Positions 52,962 to 62,092 of a DNA stretch of 64,000 bases are shown piece by piece. Within the stretch, counting starts at the first letter, position 1, and each line of letters opens with the position of its first letter. A program made the position numbers and the translations under genes. This stretch comes from Streptomyces rimosus (lineage in GTDB: Bacteria; Actinomycetota; Actinomycetes; Streptomycetales; Streptomycetaceae): positions 2,046,001-2,110,000 of the forward strand of contig NZ_CP023688.1 in assembly GCF_008704655.1 (NCBI RefSeq), in the 5' to 3' direction. Under the pieces are notes generated by a model. It was not told the DNA's origin, made no database searches, and saw nothing but the letters and a program-made list of their open reading frames with translations.

Positions 52962-54182
52962 GTGCCTCGTACCGCTAGGGACGTCGTCTTCGTCGACGGC
53001 GTCCGCACCCCGTTCGGCAAGGCGGGCCCCAAGGGCATCTACCACGAGACCCGCGCCGACGACCTGGTCGTCAAGTGCATCCGGGAGCTGCTGCGCCGCA
53101 ACCCGGACCTCGACCCGGCCCGTATCGACGAGGTCGCCCTCGCCGCCACGACCCAGATCGGCGACCAGGGCCTGACCCTGGGCCGTACCGCCGGCATCCT
53201 CGCCGGCCTCCCGCAGTCCGTGCCCGGCTTCTCCATCGACCGGATGTGCGCCGGCGCCATGACCGCCGTGACGAGCATCGCCGGCGGCGTCTCCTTCGGC
53301 GCGTACGACATCGCCGTCGCGGGCGGCGTGGAGCACATGGGCCGCCACCCCATGGGCGAGGGCGTCGACCCCAACCCCCGCTTCGTCAGCGAGAAGCTCG
53401 TCGACCAGTCGGCCCTCTTCATGGGCATGACGGCGGAGAACCTCCACGACCGCCTCCCCCACCTCACCAAGCAGCGCGCCGACGAGTACGCGGTACGCAG
53501 CCAGGAGAAGGCCGCCAAGGCGTACGCCGACGGCAAGATCCAGGCCGACCTGGTGCCGATCTCGGTGCGCCGCACCAACCCGGAGGGCGGCGAGACCGGC
53601 TGGGGCCTGGCGACCGCCGACGAGCCGATGCGCCCGGGCACCACCCTGGAGAACCTGGCGAACCTCAAGACGCCGTTCCGCCCGCACGGCCGCGTCACCG
53701 CCGGCAACGCCGCGGGCCTGAACGACGGCGCCACCGCCTCGCTGATCGCCGCCGAGGACGTGGCCCGCGAGCTGGGCCTGCCGGTCAAGATGCGCCTGGT
53801 GGACTACGCCTTCGCGGGCGTCGAGCCGGAGGTCATGGGCATCGGCCCGGTCCCGGCGACCGAGAAGGCCCTGGCCAAGGCGGGTCTGACGATCGACGAC
53901 ATCGGCCTCTTCGAGATCAACGAGGCGTTCGCCGTCCAGGTGCTGTCGCTGCTCGACCACTACGGCATCGCGGACGACGACCCGCGCGTCAACCAGTACG
54001 GCGGCGCGATCGCCTTCGGCCACCCCCTCGCCTCCTCCGGCGTGCGTCTGATGACGCAGCTGGCCCGGCAGTTCGAGGAGCAGCCGCAGGTGCGTTACGG
54101 CATCACGACCATGTGCGTCGGCTTCGGCATGGGCGGCACGGTCATCTGGGAGAACCCGCACTTCGAGGGAGCAGGCAAGTGA
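52962..54182 (+). CDS. fadA: Acetyl-CoA C-acyltransferase (FadA-type thiolase)
   Basis: 406 residues. Catalytic Cys96 in IDRMCAGAMTA, FEINEAFAVQ, AFGHPLASSG, and CVGFGMGG at the end with the second catalytic Cys. It forms acyl-CoA from 3-ketoacyl-CoA in beta-oxidation. The GTG at 52962 follows GGAGGAGAG. It overlaps fadB by 4 bp (GTGA), giving a coupled thiolase/multifunctional-protein pair. Codon use is ordinary for the genome, unlike the other thiolase at 42760. Confidence 0.94.
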   Translation: MPRTARDVVFVDGVRTPFGKAGPKGIYHETRADDLVVKCIRELLRRNPDLDPARIDEVALAATTQIGDQGLTLGRTAGILAGLPQSVPGFSIDRMCAGAMTAVTSIAGGVSFGAYDIAVAGGVEHMGRHPMGEGVDPNPRFVSEKLVDQSALFMGMTAENLHDRLPHLTKQRADEYAVRSQEKAAKAYADGKIQADLVPISVRRTNPEGGETGWGLATADEPMRPGTTLENLANLKTPFRPHGRVTAGNAAGLNDGATASLIAAEDVARELGLPVKMRLVDYAFAGVEPEVMGIGPVPATEKALAKAGLTIDDIGLFEINEAFAVQVLSLLDHYGIADDDPRVNQYGGAIAFGHPLASSGVRLMTQLARQFEEQPQVRYGITTMCVGFGMGGTVIWENPHFEGAGK

Positions 54183-56305
54183 CCACCACCACCGAGCTGC
54201 TGAAGGGCGCGGCCGAGCTGTTCCCGGACGAGGTCGTCACCCAGGCGCACGTACGGCACCTGGAGCTGCCCGGCGCCGGCACCTTCGCGCTGATCACGCT
54301 GGACAACGGCCTGGACCACACCAAGCCGACCACCTTCGGCCCGCAGTCGCTGGCGAACCTGAACGCCGCGATCGACCAGGTCGAGGCGGAGGCCAAGGAC
54401 GGGAAGATCTCCGGCGTCGGCATCACCGGCAAGCCGTTCATCTTCGCCGTCGGCGCCGACCTCAAGGGCGTCGAGCTGCTCAAGCGGCACGAGGACGCGC
54501 TGGCCATCGGCAAGGGCGGCCACGACGTCTTCAAGCGCCTGTCGGGCCTGGCCGTGCCGACCTTCGCGTACTACAACGGCGCCGCGATGGGCGGCGGCGT
54601 CGAGGTCGGTCTGCACTGCACGTACCGCACCGTCTCGAAGGCGCTGCCCGCCTTCTCGCTGCCCGAGGTCTTCCTCGGCCTGGTGCCCGGCTGGGGCGGC
54701 TGCGTCCTGCTGCCGAACCTGATCGGCGCCGACCGCGCGGTCTCGGTGATCATCGAGAACTCGCTCAACCAGAACAAGCAGCTCAAGGGGCAGCAGGTCT
54801 ACGACCTCGGCATCGCCGACGCGATCTTCGAGGGCGCGGACTTCCTGGAGCAGTCGCTGCTGTGGACCGCCTCGGTCCTCAAGGGCGACACCGAGGTCGT
54901 ACGGGCCGATGTCGACCGCGGCGAGGCGTGGGACCAGGCCGTACAGCGCGGCAAGGCCATCGCGGACGGCAAGGTGCACGGCGCCGCCCCGGCCGCGTAC
55001 CGCGCGCTGGACATCATCGCCGCCGCCAAGAACGGCGACCTGCGCCAGGGCTTCGACGCGGAAGACCAGGCCCTCGCCGACCTGATCATGGGCGGCGAGC
55101 TGCGCAGCGGCATCTACTCCTTCAACCTGGTGCAGAAGCGCGCCAAGCGCCCCGCCGGCGCCCCGGACAAGTCGCTCGCGCGCCCGGTCACCAAGGTGGG
55201 CGTGGTCGGCGCGGGCCTGATGGCCTCCCAGCTGGCGCTGCTCTTCGCGCGCCGCCTGGAGGTGCCGGTCGTGCTGACCGACATCGACCAGGCCCGGATC
55301 GACAAGGGCGTGGAGTACGTCCACGGCGAGATCGACAAGCTGCTCCTGAAGGGCCGCGTCAACCAGGACAAGGCCAACCGCCTCAAGGGCCTGGTGACCG
55401 GCCACCTGGACAAGGCCGCCGCCTTCGGCGACGCGGACTTCGTCATCGAGGCCGTCTTCGAGGAGATGGGCGTCAAGCAGCAGGTGTTCGCCGAGGTCGA
55501 GGCGGTCGTGCCGGAGCACGCCATCCTCGCCACGAACACCTCGTCCCTCTCGGTCACCGAGATGGCGTCCAAGCTCAAGCACCCCGAGCGGGTCGTGGGC
55601 TTCCACTTCTTCAACCCGGTCGCGATCCTGCCGCTGCTGGAGATCGTGCGCGCGGAGAAGACCGACGACGCGTCGCTGGCCACCGCCTTCTCCGTCGCCA
55701 AGTCGCTGAAGAAGACGGCTGTGCTGGTCAAGGACGCCCCGGCGTTCGTGGTCAACCGCATCCTGACCCGCTTCATGGGCGAGATCCAGAACGTCATCGA
55801 CGAGGGCACCCCCGTCGAGACCGCCGAGAAGGCCGTCGAGCCGCTCGGTCTGCCGATGTCGCCGCTGGTGCTGCTGGAGCTGGTCGGCCCGGCCATCGGC
55901 CTGCACGTCTCCGAGACGCTGCACGGCGCCTTCCCGGACCGCTTCACCGTCTCGCCGAACCTGGCCGCCGTGGTCAAGGCCGGCAAGCGCGGCTTCTACG
56001 TGTACGACTCCGGCAAGCCGGAGCTGGACCCGGAGGTCAAGGCGCTCCTCAAGCAGGGCGACTCCGTCCTGACCGAGGAGCAGGTCCGCGACCGTGTCCT
56101 GGACGCGGTGGCCCAGGAGATCGGCCTGATGCTGGACGAGGGCGTCGTGGCCGAGGCGCAGGACATCGACCTGTGCCTGATCACCGGCGCCGGCTGGCCC
56201 TTCCACCTGGGCGGCATCACGCCGTACCTGGACCGCGAGGGCGTCTCCGAGCGCGTCAACGGCAAGAAGTTCCTCGCCCCGGGTGTGGCGAGCGTGCCCG
56301 CGTAA
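54179..56305 (+). CDS. fadB: Multifunctional fatty-acid oxidation protein FadB
   Basis: 708 residues. Residues ~15-210 are an enoyl-CoA hydratase domain (GVGADLKGVELL, YNGAAMGGGVEVGL, SLPEVFLGLVPGWGG). From ~340 a 3-hydroxyacyl-CoA dehydrogenase follows: NAD motif GVVGAGLMASQLALLFARR, NTSSLSVTEMA, GFHFFNPV with the catalytic His, and VKDAPAFVVNRIL; the dimerisation domain is repeated at the C-terminus. It performs steps 2 and 3 of beta-oxidation with FadA. GTG start overlaps fadA. The open frame upstream inside fadA is a shadow. Confidence 0.94.
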   Translation: MTTTTELLKGAAELFPDEVVTQAHVRHLELPGAGTFALITLDNGLDHTKPTTFGPQSLANLNAAIDQVEAEAKDGKISGVGITGKPFIFAVGADLKGVELLKRHEDALAIGKGGHDVFKRLSGLAVPTFAYYNGAAMGGGVEVGLHCTYRTVSKALPAFSLPEVFLGLVPGWGGCVLLPNLIGADRAVSVIIENSLNQNKQLKGQQVYDLGIADAIFEGADFLEQSLLWTASVLKGDTEVVRADVDRGEAWDQAVQRGKAIADGKVHGAAPAAYRALDIIAAAKNGDLRQGFDAEDQALADLIMGGELRSGIYSFNLVQKRAKRPAGAPDKSLARPVTKVGVVGAGLMASQLALLFARRLEVPVVLTDIDQARIDKGVEYVHGEIDKLLLKGRVNQDKANRLKGLVTGHLDKAAAFGDADFVIEAVFEEMGVKQQVFAEVEAVVPEHAILATNTSSLSVTEMASKLKHPERVVGFHFFNPVAILPLLEIVRAEKTDDASLATAFSVAKSLKKTAVLVKDAPAFVVNRILTRFMGEIQNVIDEGTPVETAEKAVEPLGLPMSPLVLLELVGPAIGLHVSETLHGAFPDRFTVSPNLAAVVKAGKRGFYVYDSGKPELDPEVKALLKQGDSVLTEEQVRDRVLDAVAQEIGLMLDEGVVAEAQDIDLCLITGAGWPFHLGGITPYLDREGVSERVNGKKFLAPGVASVPA

Positions 56306-56346
56306 CGGGGACGGCATCCGCGCCGACTGCCCTGGTACCGCTGTGC

Positions 56347-56862
56347 TCAGTGGTGCCAGGGCAGTCGCACGGGTTCGGCCGGTGTCCGGCCGCCGCGTAT
56401 GTCCGCGAGCAGCGGCGGCAGCCCGTACGGGAACACCGTCTCCGCCGTCGTCGCCAGTTCGTCCACCGGCCACCAGCGGTGCCCGGTGACGGAAGCGCGC
56501 TCGTGTTCCCGGAACCCGCCGGTGTCGACCTCGTACGGGGCGACGCGGCGCAGGAAGAACACGTCCTCGAACTCGCCGCTCGCCCACGGCAGTTCGGCGT
56601 ATCCGGAGGTACGGGCGACCAGCGGCCCGAGCGCGCCGGGCGGCACCCGCAGCCCGGTCTCCTCGGCCAGCTCCCGCGCCGCCGCCTCGGGCGGCGTCTC
56701 GCCTTCCTGGACGCTGCCGCCGGGCGTGAACCAGCAGTGCCCGGCCCCGGGGCGGGCGGGGTCCAGATGGCCGCGGAAGAGCAGCAAGCGGTCGTCCGTG
56801 CCGAGCAGCAGGACGCGGGCGGAACGGCGAACCAGGCCGGGTGCGTTCTCGGTGGTGGGCAT
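56347..56862 (-). CDS. NUDIX hydrolase
   Basis: 171 residues. The Nudix box is exact (G-x5-E-x7-REL-x-EE-x-GL) in GSVQEGETPPEAAARELAEETGL, so Mg-dependent hydrolysis of a nucleoside-diphosphate-linked compound is expected. RVLLLGTDDRLLLFRGHL precedes it. Substrate unknown. The ATG at 56862 fits; the frame is open further upstream but without similarity. Convergent with fadB (41-bp gap) and divergent from the PIN-like gene. Confidence 0.87.
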   Translation of the reverse strand: MPTTENAPGLVRRSARVLLLGTDDRLLLFRGHLDPARPGAGHCWFTPGGSVQEGETPPEAAARELAEETGLRVPPGALGPLVARTSGYAELPWASGEFEDVFFLRRVAPYEVDTGGFREHERASVTGHRWWPVDELATTAETVFPYGLPPLLADIRGGRTPAEPVRLPWHH

Positions 56863-56926
56863 CCCGGCAGCGTACGGCCGCGGCCGCGTCGTACGACAGG
56901 AGTTTTCCGCGTGCCACGCTGGGGCC

Positions 56927-57319
56927 ATGAGCACTCTGGTGGTCGTGGACGCGGCCAATGTCATCGGCTCGGTGCCCGACGGCTGGTGGCGGGACCGCCG
57001 CGCGGCGGCCGAACGGCTGCGGGACGCACTGGCGGAACAGGCGGCCGACGGGCTCCCCGGGCTCGCGCCCGACGGGCCGCCCGTCCGGCTGGTCCTCGTC
57101 GTGGAGGGCGCGGCGCGCGGTGTGGCGCCGCTGCCCGGGGTGGAGGTCGTCGAGGCGCCGGGCAGCGGCGACGACCGCATCGTGGAACTGGTACGGGACG
57201 CGGACCGGGGCCCGGACACCGTGGTCGTCACCGCCGACCGCGGGCTGCGGGCGCGCGTGACGGCGCTGGGGGCCCGGGTGGCCGGGCCCCGGGCCGTACG
57301 GCGCGGGCGGAGCGGCTGA
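56927..57319 (+). CDS. Small NYN/PIN-like protein
   Basis: 130 residues. Start STLVVVDAANVIGSVPDGWW has the acidic VDAANV motif, and DDRIVELVRDA plus VVTADRGLRARV supply further acidic residues in the order expected for NYN/PIN-fold nucleases. Streptomyces copies are usually labelled NTP pyrophosphohydrolase, which the sequence does not support. Beside the NUDIX gene in divergent orientation. Nuclease activity is inference. Confidence 0.75.
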   Translation: MSTLVVVDAANVIGSVPDGWWRDRRAAAERLRDALAEQAADGLPGLAPDGPPVRLVLVVEGAARGVAPLPGVEVVEAPGSGDDRIVELVRDADRGPDTVVVTADRGLRARVTALGARVAGPRAVRRGRSG

Positions 57320-57337
57320 CCGCCACGCCCGTACGGC

Positions 57338-58927
57338 TCAGCTGCCCTGCCCCGGACCACCACCCACGGGACCGGTGGCCGCGTTCCTGCCCCCGGGCCT
57401 GTTCATCCGGCTCCGCGACCGCCCGTACGTGAAGTAGACGACGAAGCCCACGAGCATCCAGATGCCGAACCGCAGCCAGGTCTCCGCCGGCAGGTTCAGC
57501 ATCAGCCACAGCGAGGCCAGCACCGACAGCGCGGGCACGAACGGGACCAGCGGGGTGCGGAAGGAGCGGGGCAGGTCGGGGCGAGTGCGGCGCAGGATGA
57601 CCACGCCGATCGCGACCACGACGAACGCGAACAGGGTGCCGATGTTGACCAGTTCGGCGAGCTCGTCGATCGAGGTGAACCCGGCGACGACGGCGACCAC
57701 GGCGCCCAGGGCGATGGTCGAGCGGTACGGGGTGCCGAAGCGCGGGTGGACCTGCGAGAAGATCTTCGGCAGCAGGCCGTCGCGGCTCATCGCGAAGAAG
57801 ACCCGGCTCTGGCCGAGCAGCAGGATCATGCAGACCGAGGTCAGGCCGACGGCCGCGCCGAAGCTGATCAGCCCGGCCCAGAACGGGTGCCCGACGGACT
57901 TGAACGCGTCGGCGAGCGGGGCGTCCGTCGACAGCTCGCTGTACTTCTGCATACCGGTGACGACGATCGAGACGGCGACGTAGAGCACCGTGCAGATGGC
58001 GAGCGAGCCGAGGATGCCGCGCGGCACGTCCCGCTGCGGCAGACGGGTCTCCTCGGCCGCGGTGGCGACGATGTCGAAGCCGATGAAGGCGAAGAAGACG
58101 ACCGCGGCGGCGGCGAAGATGCCCATGATGCCGAAATTGGCCGGGGTGAAGCCGAAGATCAGCTGGGACAGCGGTGCCGCCAGGCCGTCGCTGCCCTCGG
58201 TGGCCTTGCTCGGCGGGATGAACGGCTGGTAGTTGGCGCCGCTGATGAAGAACGCGCCCGCGACGATCACGAGCAGTACGACGGTGACCTTGACGGCGAC
58301 GATCACCGAGGTCACACGGGACGACAGCTTCACGCCGACGACGAGGACGGCCGTCAGCACCAGCACGAGCACGCACGCGAGCAGGTCGAACCCGAAGGTG
58401 CCCTCATGGGTGCCGGACAGCCCCTGTGGCAGATGGACCCCGGCCGTGTCCAGCAGCGAGCGGACGTAGCCGGACCAGCCGACGGCGACCACCGCGCAGC
58501 CCAGCGCGAGCTCCAGGATGAGGTCCCAGCCGATGATCCAGGCGGGCAGCTCGCCCAGCGAGGCGTACGAGAAGGTGTACGCCGAACCGGCCACCGGCAC
58601 GGTCGAGGCGAACTCCGCGTAGCAGAGCGCGGCCAGCGCGCAGACCAGGCCCGCGGTGACGAAGGAGAGCGCGACGGCCGGGCCGGCGGTCTCCTTGGCG
58701 ATCTTGCCGGTGAGGACGAAGATGCCGGTGCCGATGACGACGCCGACACCGAAGACAGTCAGGTCGAGGGCGGAGAGGGATTTCTTGAGCGCGTGTTCCG
58801 GCTCCTCGGTGTCCCGGATCGACTCCTCGACCGTCTTGGTCCGGAACAGGCCGCTGCGGCGCACTCGCGCGTGCTCCCCGCCGCCGCGTTCCGGTCCGTG
58901 TGCCGTGCCCCGCTGTGTCCTGCTCAT
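57338..58927 (-). CDS. APC family amino-acid permease
   Basis: 529 residues, twelve or more membrane helices. Typical start: SALDLTVFGVGVVIGTGIFVLTG, FASTVPVAGSAYTFSYASLGELPAWIIGWDLILE and the later FFAFIGFDIVATAAEETRLPQRDVP, matching the cationic amino-acid transporter (CAT/YfnA) branch of APC. It imports amino acids, probably arginine, lysine or small neutral ones, by proton symport. The ATG at 58927 precedes a ~45-residue hydrophilic N-terminus. Convergent with the PIN-like gene; dxs lies upstream on the same strand across 325 bp. Confidence 0.9.
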   Translation of the reverse strand: MSRTQRGTAHGPERGGGEHARVRRSGLFRTKTVEESIRDTEEPEHALKKSLSALDLTVFGVGVVIGTGIFVLTGKIAKETAGPAVALSFVTAGLVCALAALCYAEFASTVPVAGSAYTFSYASLGELPAWIIGWDLILELALGCAVVAVGWSGYVRSLLDTAGVHLPQGLSGTHEGTFGFDLLACVLVLVLTAVLVVGVKLSSRVTSVIVAVKVTVVLLVIVAGAFFISGANYQPFIPPSKATEGSDGLAAPLSQLIFGFTPANFGIMGIFAAAAVVFFAFIGFDIVATAAEETRLPQRDVPRGILGSLAICTVLYVAVSIVVTGMQKYSELSTDAPLADAFKSVGHPFWAGLISFGAAVGLTSVCMILLLGQSRVFFAMSRDGLLPKIFSQVHPRFGTPYRSTIALGAVVAVVAGFTSIDELAELVNIGTLFAFVVVAIGVVILRRTRPDLPRSFRTPLVPFVPALSVLASLWLMLNLPAETWLRFGIWMLVGFVVYFTYGRSRSRMNRPGGRNAATGPVGGGPGQGS

Positions 58928-59252
58928 GGGCCAACCTCCGCCTGGACGACCGTCGCGACTCGTGAACTGACCGAGTCTGCGCAATGGTCGGAACGAGTAC
59001 GGTGCGGCGGGCCTGTGCGCGGCGGGGATTCACCCGATGGTACGGACGGGTGGATATGCCGAAGGGCCGGTGAAAGCACCCGTTCGGGTGGCCCACCAGC
59101 CCATCGTATGACCGTTCAGCGATGTTTGTGCAGTGTTGCGCGTCGGATTTGTGCGGCCTTGAGCGGCGCCGGAGTGACCGGTGGACGGCCGATGAAGCCG
59201 TTGACCGGCTGGTGTACGTACGTCCGCGTACGTACACCAGCCGCATCCTCCG
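58928..59252. other. Intergenic region between permease and dxs
   Basis: 325 bases with no gene. It contains the dxs terminator hairpin (59207-59242), a CACCCG-TT-CGGGTG hairpin near 59079-59092 and A/T-richer sequence at 59097-59150 likely to include the permease promoter. Confidence 0.55.
59207..59242 (-). terminator. Terminator of dxs
   Basis: GGCTGGTGTACGTACG / CGTACGTACACCAGCC, perfect 16-bp arms with TCCG loop, 11 bp beyond the dxs stop. The stem is less GC-rich than the other hairpins in the window because of the GTACGTAC part. Confidence 0.7.
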
Positions 59253-61223
59253 TCAGTCGCGGGCGGCCTCGGCGCGCTCGGCGTCGTCCACGGAACCCAC
59301 CGACTCCGCGGCGTCCACCGACCGGTCCGTGCCCTCGTACCGACCGTCGATCTTCGAGACCAGACCGGTGACCTGCCGGGCGATGTCCGGCGCGGTGAGC
59401 CCGATCTCGGCCAGGATCTCCGCGCGGGAGGCGTGGTCGAGGAAGCGCTCCGGAATACCGAAGTCACGCAGCGGTACGTCCACGCCCGCGTCGCGCAGCG
59501 CCTGCGCGACGGCGGAGCCCACACCGCCCGAGCGGCTGTTGTCCTCGACCGTGACCACGACGCGGTGCGCGTCGGCCAGGCCCGGCAGCGCCGCGTCGAC
59601 CGGCTTGACCCAGCGCGGGTCCACCACCGTCGTGGAGATGCCCTGCTTGTCGAGCAGATCGGCGATCTCCAGGCACATCGGCGCCAGCGCACCCACCGAC
59701 ACCAGCAGCACGTCGGGGCGCTCCACACCCTTCCCGGGCTCCCGCAGCACGTCCATGCCGCCGACCCGGCCCACGGCCTCCACCGCCGGGCCGACCTTGC
59801 CCTTCGAGTAGCGCACCACGGTCGGCGCGTCGTCCACCTCGACGGCCTCGCGCAGCTGGGCCCGTACCTGCTCGGCGTCGCGCGGGGCGGCGATCCGCAG
59901 GCCCGGCACGACCTGGAGCAGCGACATGTCCCACATGCCGTTGTGCGAGGCGCCGTCGTCACCGGTGACACCGGCGCGGTCCAGGACGAAGGTGACCCCG
60001 CACTTGTGCAGCGCCACGTCCATGAGGACCTGGTCGAAGGCGCGGTTGAGGAACGTCGCGTACACCGCGAAGACCGGGTGCAGGCCGCCCGTCGCCAGGC
60101 CGGCCGCCGAGACCGCCGCGTGCTGCTCGGCGATGCCCACGTCGTAGACCCGCTCCGGGAACGCCTTCGCGAACTTCTGCAGGCCCACCGGCTGGAGCAT
60201 CGCGGCGGTGATCGCCACGATGTCCTCGCGCTCCTGGCCCAGCTTGACCATCTCGTCACCGAAGACGGAGGTCCAGCTCGCGCCGCCGGAAGCCACCGGC
60301 AGGCCGGTGTCCGGGTGGATCACGCCGATACCGTGGAAACGGTCCGCCTCGTCCTGCTCGGCGGGCTTGTAGCCGCGCCCCTTCTCGGTCAGGCAGTGCA
60401 CGATGACCGGGCCGCCGAAGCGCTTGGCGCGCTGGAGCGCGGACTCCAGGGCCTCGATGTCGTGCCCGTCGATCGGCCCGACGTACTTCAGCCCCAGGTC
60501 CTCGAACATGCCCTGCGGCGCGATGAAGTCCTTCAGGCCCTTCTTGGCGCCGTGCAGCGTCTCGTACAGCGGCTTGCCGACGACCGGCGTGCGCTCCAGG
60601 AGGTCCTTGCCGCGCGCCAGGAAGCGCTCGTAGCCGTCCGTCGTGCGCAGGGTGGCCAGGTGGTTCGCCAGGCCGCCGATGGTCGGCGCGTACGACCGCT
60701 CGTTGTCGTTGACGACGATCACCAGCGGGCGGTCCTGGGCGTCGGCGATGTTGTTCAGCGCCTCCCAGGCCATGCCGCCGGTCAGCGCGCCGTCCCCGAT
60801 CACCGCCACGACATGATCGTTTTTGCGCAGCACCTGATTGGCCTTGGCCAGGCCGTCCGCCCAGCCCAGCACCGTCGACGCGTGACTGTTCTCGATCACG
60901 TCGTGCGCCGACTCGGCGCGCGAGGGGTAGCCGGACAGGCCCCCCTTGCTGCGCAGCCTGGAGAAGTCCTGGCGGCCGGTGAGCAGCTTGTGGACGTAGG
61001 ACTGGTGGCCGGTGTCGAAGAGCACCTTGTCCCGCGGCGAGTCGAAGACCCGGTGCAGGGCGATGGTCAGCTCGACCACGCCGAGGTTGGGGCCGAGGTG
61101 ACCGCCGGTCTTGGAGACGGCGTCGACGAGGAACGTACGGATCTCCCCCGCCAGCTGCTCCAGCTGCTCCGGCCCCAGCCGGTCCAGATCGCGCGGTCCC
61201 TTGATACGGGTCAGCAGCGCCAC
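59253..61223 (-). CDS. dxs: 1-deoxy-D-xylulose-5-phosphate synthase Dxs
   Basis: 656 residues. Thiamine-diphosphate enzyme condensing pyruvate and glyceraldehyde-3-phosphate, first step of the MEP isoprenoid route. Start [42 protein letters not shown]-binding [16 protein letters not shown], transketolase motif [15 protein letters not shown] and the C-terminal [15 protein letters not shown] are all present; a short acidic tail ends it. Start ATG at 61223 with AGGAGG upstream. A candidate -10 lies ~94 bp upstream, giving a leader; two copies of the repeat element lie further upstream. Confidence 0.96.
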   Translation of the reverse strand: MALLTRIKGPRDLDRLGPEQLEQLAGEIRTFLVDAVSKTGGHLGPNLGVVELTIALHRVFDSPRDKVLFDTGHQSYVHKLLTGRQDFSRLRSKGGLSGYPSRAESAHDVIENSHASTVLGWADGLAKANQVLRKNDHVVAVIGDGALTGGMAWEALNNIADAQDRPLVIVVNDNERSYAPTIGGLANHLATLRTTDGYERFLARGKDLLERTPVVGKPLYETLHGAKKGLKDFIAPQGMFEDLGLKYVGPIDGHDIEALESALQRAKRFGGPVIVHCLTEKGRGYKPAEQDEADRFHGIGVIHPDTGLPVASGGASWTSVFGDEMVKLGQEREDIVAITAAMLQPVGLQKFAKAFPERVYDVGIAEQHAAVSAAGLATGGLHPVFAVYATFLNRAFDQVLMDVALHKCGVTFVLDRAGVTGDDGASHNGMWDMSLLQVVPGLRIAAPRDAEQVRAQLREAVEVDDAPTVVRYSKGKVGPAVEAVGRVGGMDVLREPGKGVERPDVLLVSVGALAPMCLEIADLLDKQGISTTVVDPRWVKPVDAALPGLADAHRVVVTVEDNSRSGGVGSAVAQALRDAGVDVPLRDFGIPERFLDHASRAEILAEIGLTAPDIARQVTGLVSKIDGRYEGTDRSVDAAESVGSVDDAERAEAARD

Positions 61224-61316
61224 CCGTGCCTCCTTGCTGTCGAGCTGGTTCGGGCGATTCGTACAGATTCGCCTGGTTGTAGCTGGCTCTGGCTGGTCGA
61301 CCTTGTCGATCTGCCG

Positions 61317-61322
61317 AGTCTA
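61317..61322 (-). promoter_or_regulatory. Candidate -10 box of dxs
   Basis: TAGACT on the minus strand (TTAGACT context) fits TANNNT and would give a ~85-nt leader carrying AGGAGG before the dxs ATG. No good -35 was seen. Confidence 0.4.
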
Positions 61323-61579
61323 ATGTTCCGCCTGCGGCGACGGATAACGGGCCGTGCGATGTATGTCACGCGGATGGCCGGTTTGCGGACGCGGCCTCCG
61401 GCCGCGGAAGCGACGTGGGGTGGCGGACGTCGACATCCGTGCTGCGTGGTGGGGGTGCGCGTGGTTCCGCGCCTCGCGGGGCGGTGTTTGGGGGCTGGCG
61501 AAATATGGGCTGTGGGTGGGGGGCGTCTGGTGCGCGGTTCTGCCCGGTGGGGGGCGGTTGCCCCGGTGGGGGTGCGCCT

Positions 61580-61736
61580 TGGCGCCGGGGGTTCGGTGGG
61601 TGGGGGCTCGGGGCCCCGCAGGGGTCACTCCTCGGCGCCTGGAGCGGCCGAATAGTTTGGACGCAACCGGGGCTTCGGTCGCCTGCGGGGAGACCCCTAC
61701 GTGTCCCCGAGCCCGCGCCGTGGGCGGCTTTCCCGC
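61580..61736 (-). repeat. Dispersed structured intergenic element, copy 2 (inverted)
   Basis: On the minus strand it matches 52630-52786 base for base over most of its 157 bp; differences are confined to the ends and to a 6-bp segment at the inner stem. The outer stem is 61604-61613 with 61705-61714. The inner helix is CCGAA/TTCGG, one pair shorter than in copy 1. It lies upstream of dxs in the same orientation as dxs. Confidence 0.85.
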
Positions 61737-61924
61737 CGCCGTGGCGGGGGTCTTTTACAGACCCCTGGCGGCCGGACCCATGCGGCCCCCTCCGCATGAC
61801 GCGGAGCCGCCCCGGGCCCTGCGCATGCGCATACGCGAGCTTCTCCTCATGGGGGGCGCGCACCAGGCTTCTTTCCCCCTCCCCCCACCGGCCCGCACTC
61901 GCCGAACCGACGGGAGGGGGTGTG

Positions 61925-62009
61925 CAGGGGGACACTCCCCGCAGGCGACCGTTACATGGTTGCGTCCAGACATGACGGCCGCTCCAGGCGCCGAGGAGAT
62001 GGCCCCCTG
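61925..62009 (+). repeat. Dispersed structured intergenic element, diverged copy 3
   Basis: Shares CTCCCCGCAGGCGACCG, GTTGCGTCCA and CGGCCGCTCCAGGCGCCGAGGAG with copies 1 and 2, in the same order and spacing. Its outer stem has a different sequence (CAGGGGG at 61925-61931 with CCCCCTG at 62003-62009), and its inner stem is CCGT+CATG with CATG+ACGG, so both helices are kept by compensating changes. Confidence 0.75.
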
Positions 62010-62043
62010 GGCACCCCCGCCCCACAGACCAGGCAATGCGTAT

Positions 62044-62092
62044 CCGCGCGAAGCGCGGGCCAGACCCCCACAAACCCCGAGCTTACGCTCGG
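62044..62092 (-). terminator. Hairpins at the end of the ABC sugar operon
   Basis: CCGAGC-TTAC-GCTCGG (62077-62092) spans the permease stop codon, and CCGCGC-GAA-GCGCGG (62044-62058) follows it. Together they probably terminate the operon; copy 3 of the repeat lies just beyond. Confidence 0.5.

Larger units (their letters stand above)
61224..62082. other. 859-bp non-coding region upstream of dxs with two repeat copies
   Basis: Largest gene-free stretch in the window. Reading from dxs outward: leader and -10 (61317-61322), a GCGGCC-TCC-GGCCGC hairpin (61391-61405), a G-rich tract (61435-61590), repeat copy 2 (61580-61736), a GGGGTC-TTTTACA-GACCCC hairpin (61747-61765), an ATGCGG/CCGCAT hairpin (61780-61797), repeat copy 3 (61925-62009), and a hairpin (62044-62058). 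No frame here shows coding character. Confidence 0.65.

Noticed and set aside
54095..56917. 940-codon minus-strand frame opposite fadB
   Set aside because: Antisense shadow; His/Asp/Gly/Leu-rich with no motif, while fadB is unambiguous.
59079..59092. CACCCG-TT-CGGGTG as a riboswitch element for the amino-acid permease
   Set aside because: Only a short hairpin; no larger conserved aptamer-like architecture could be recognised.
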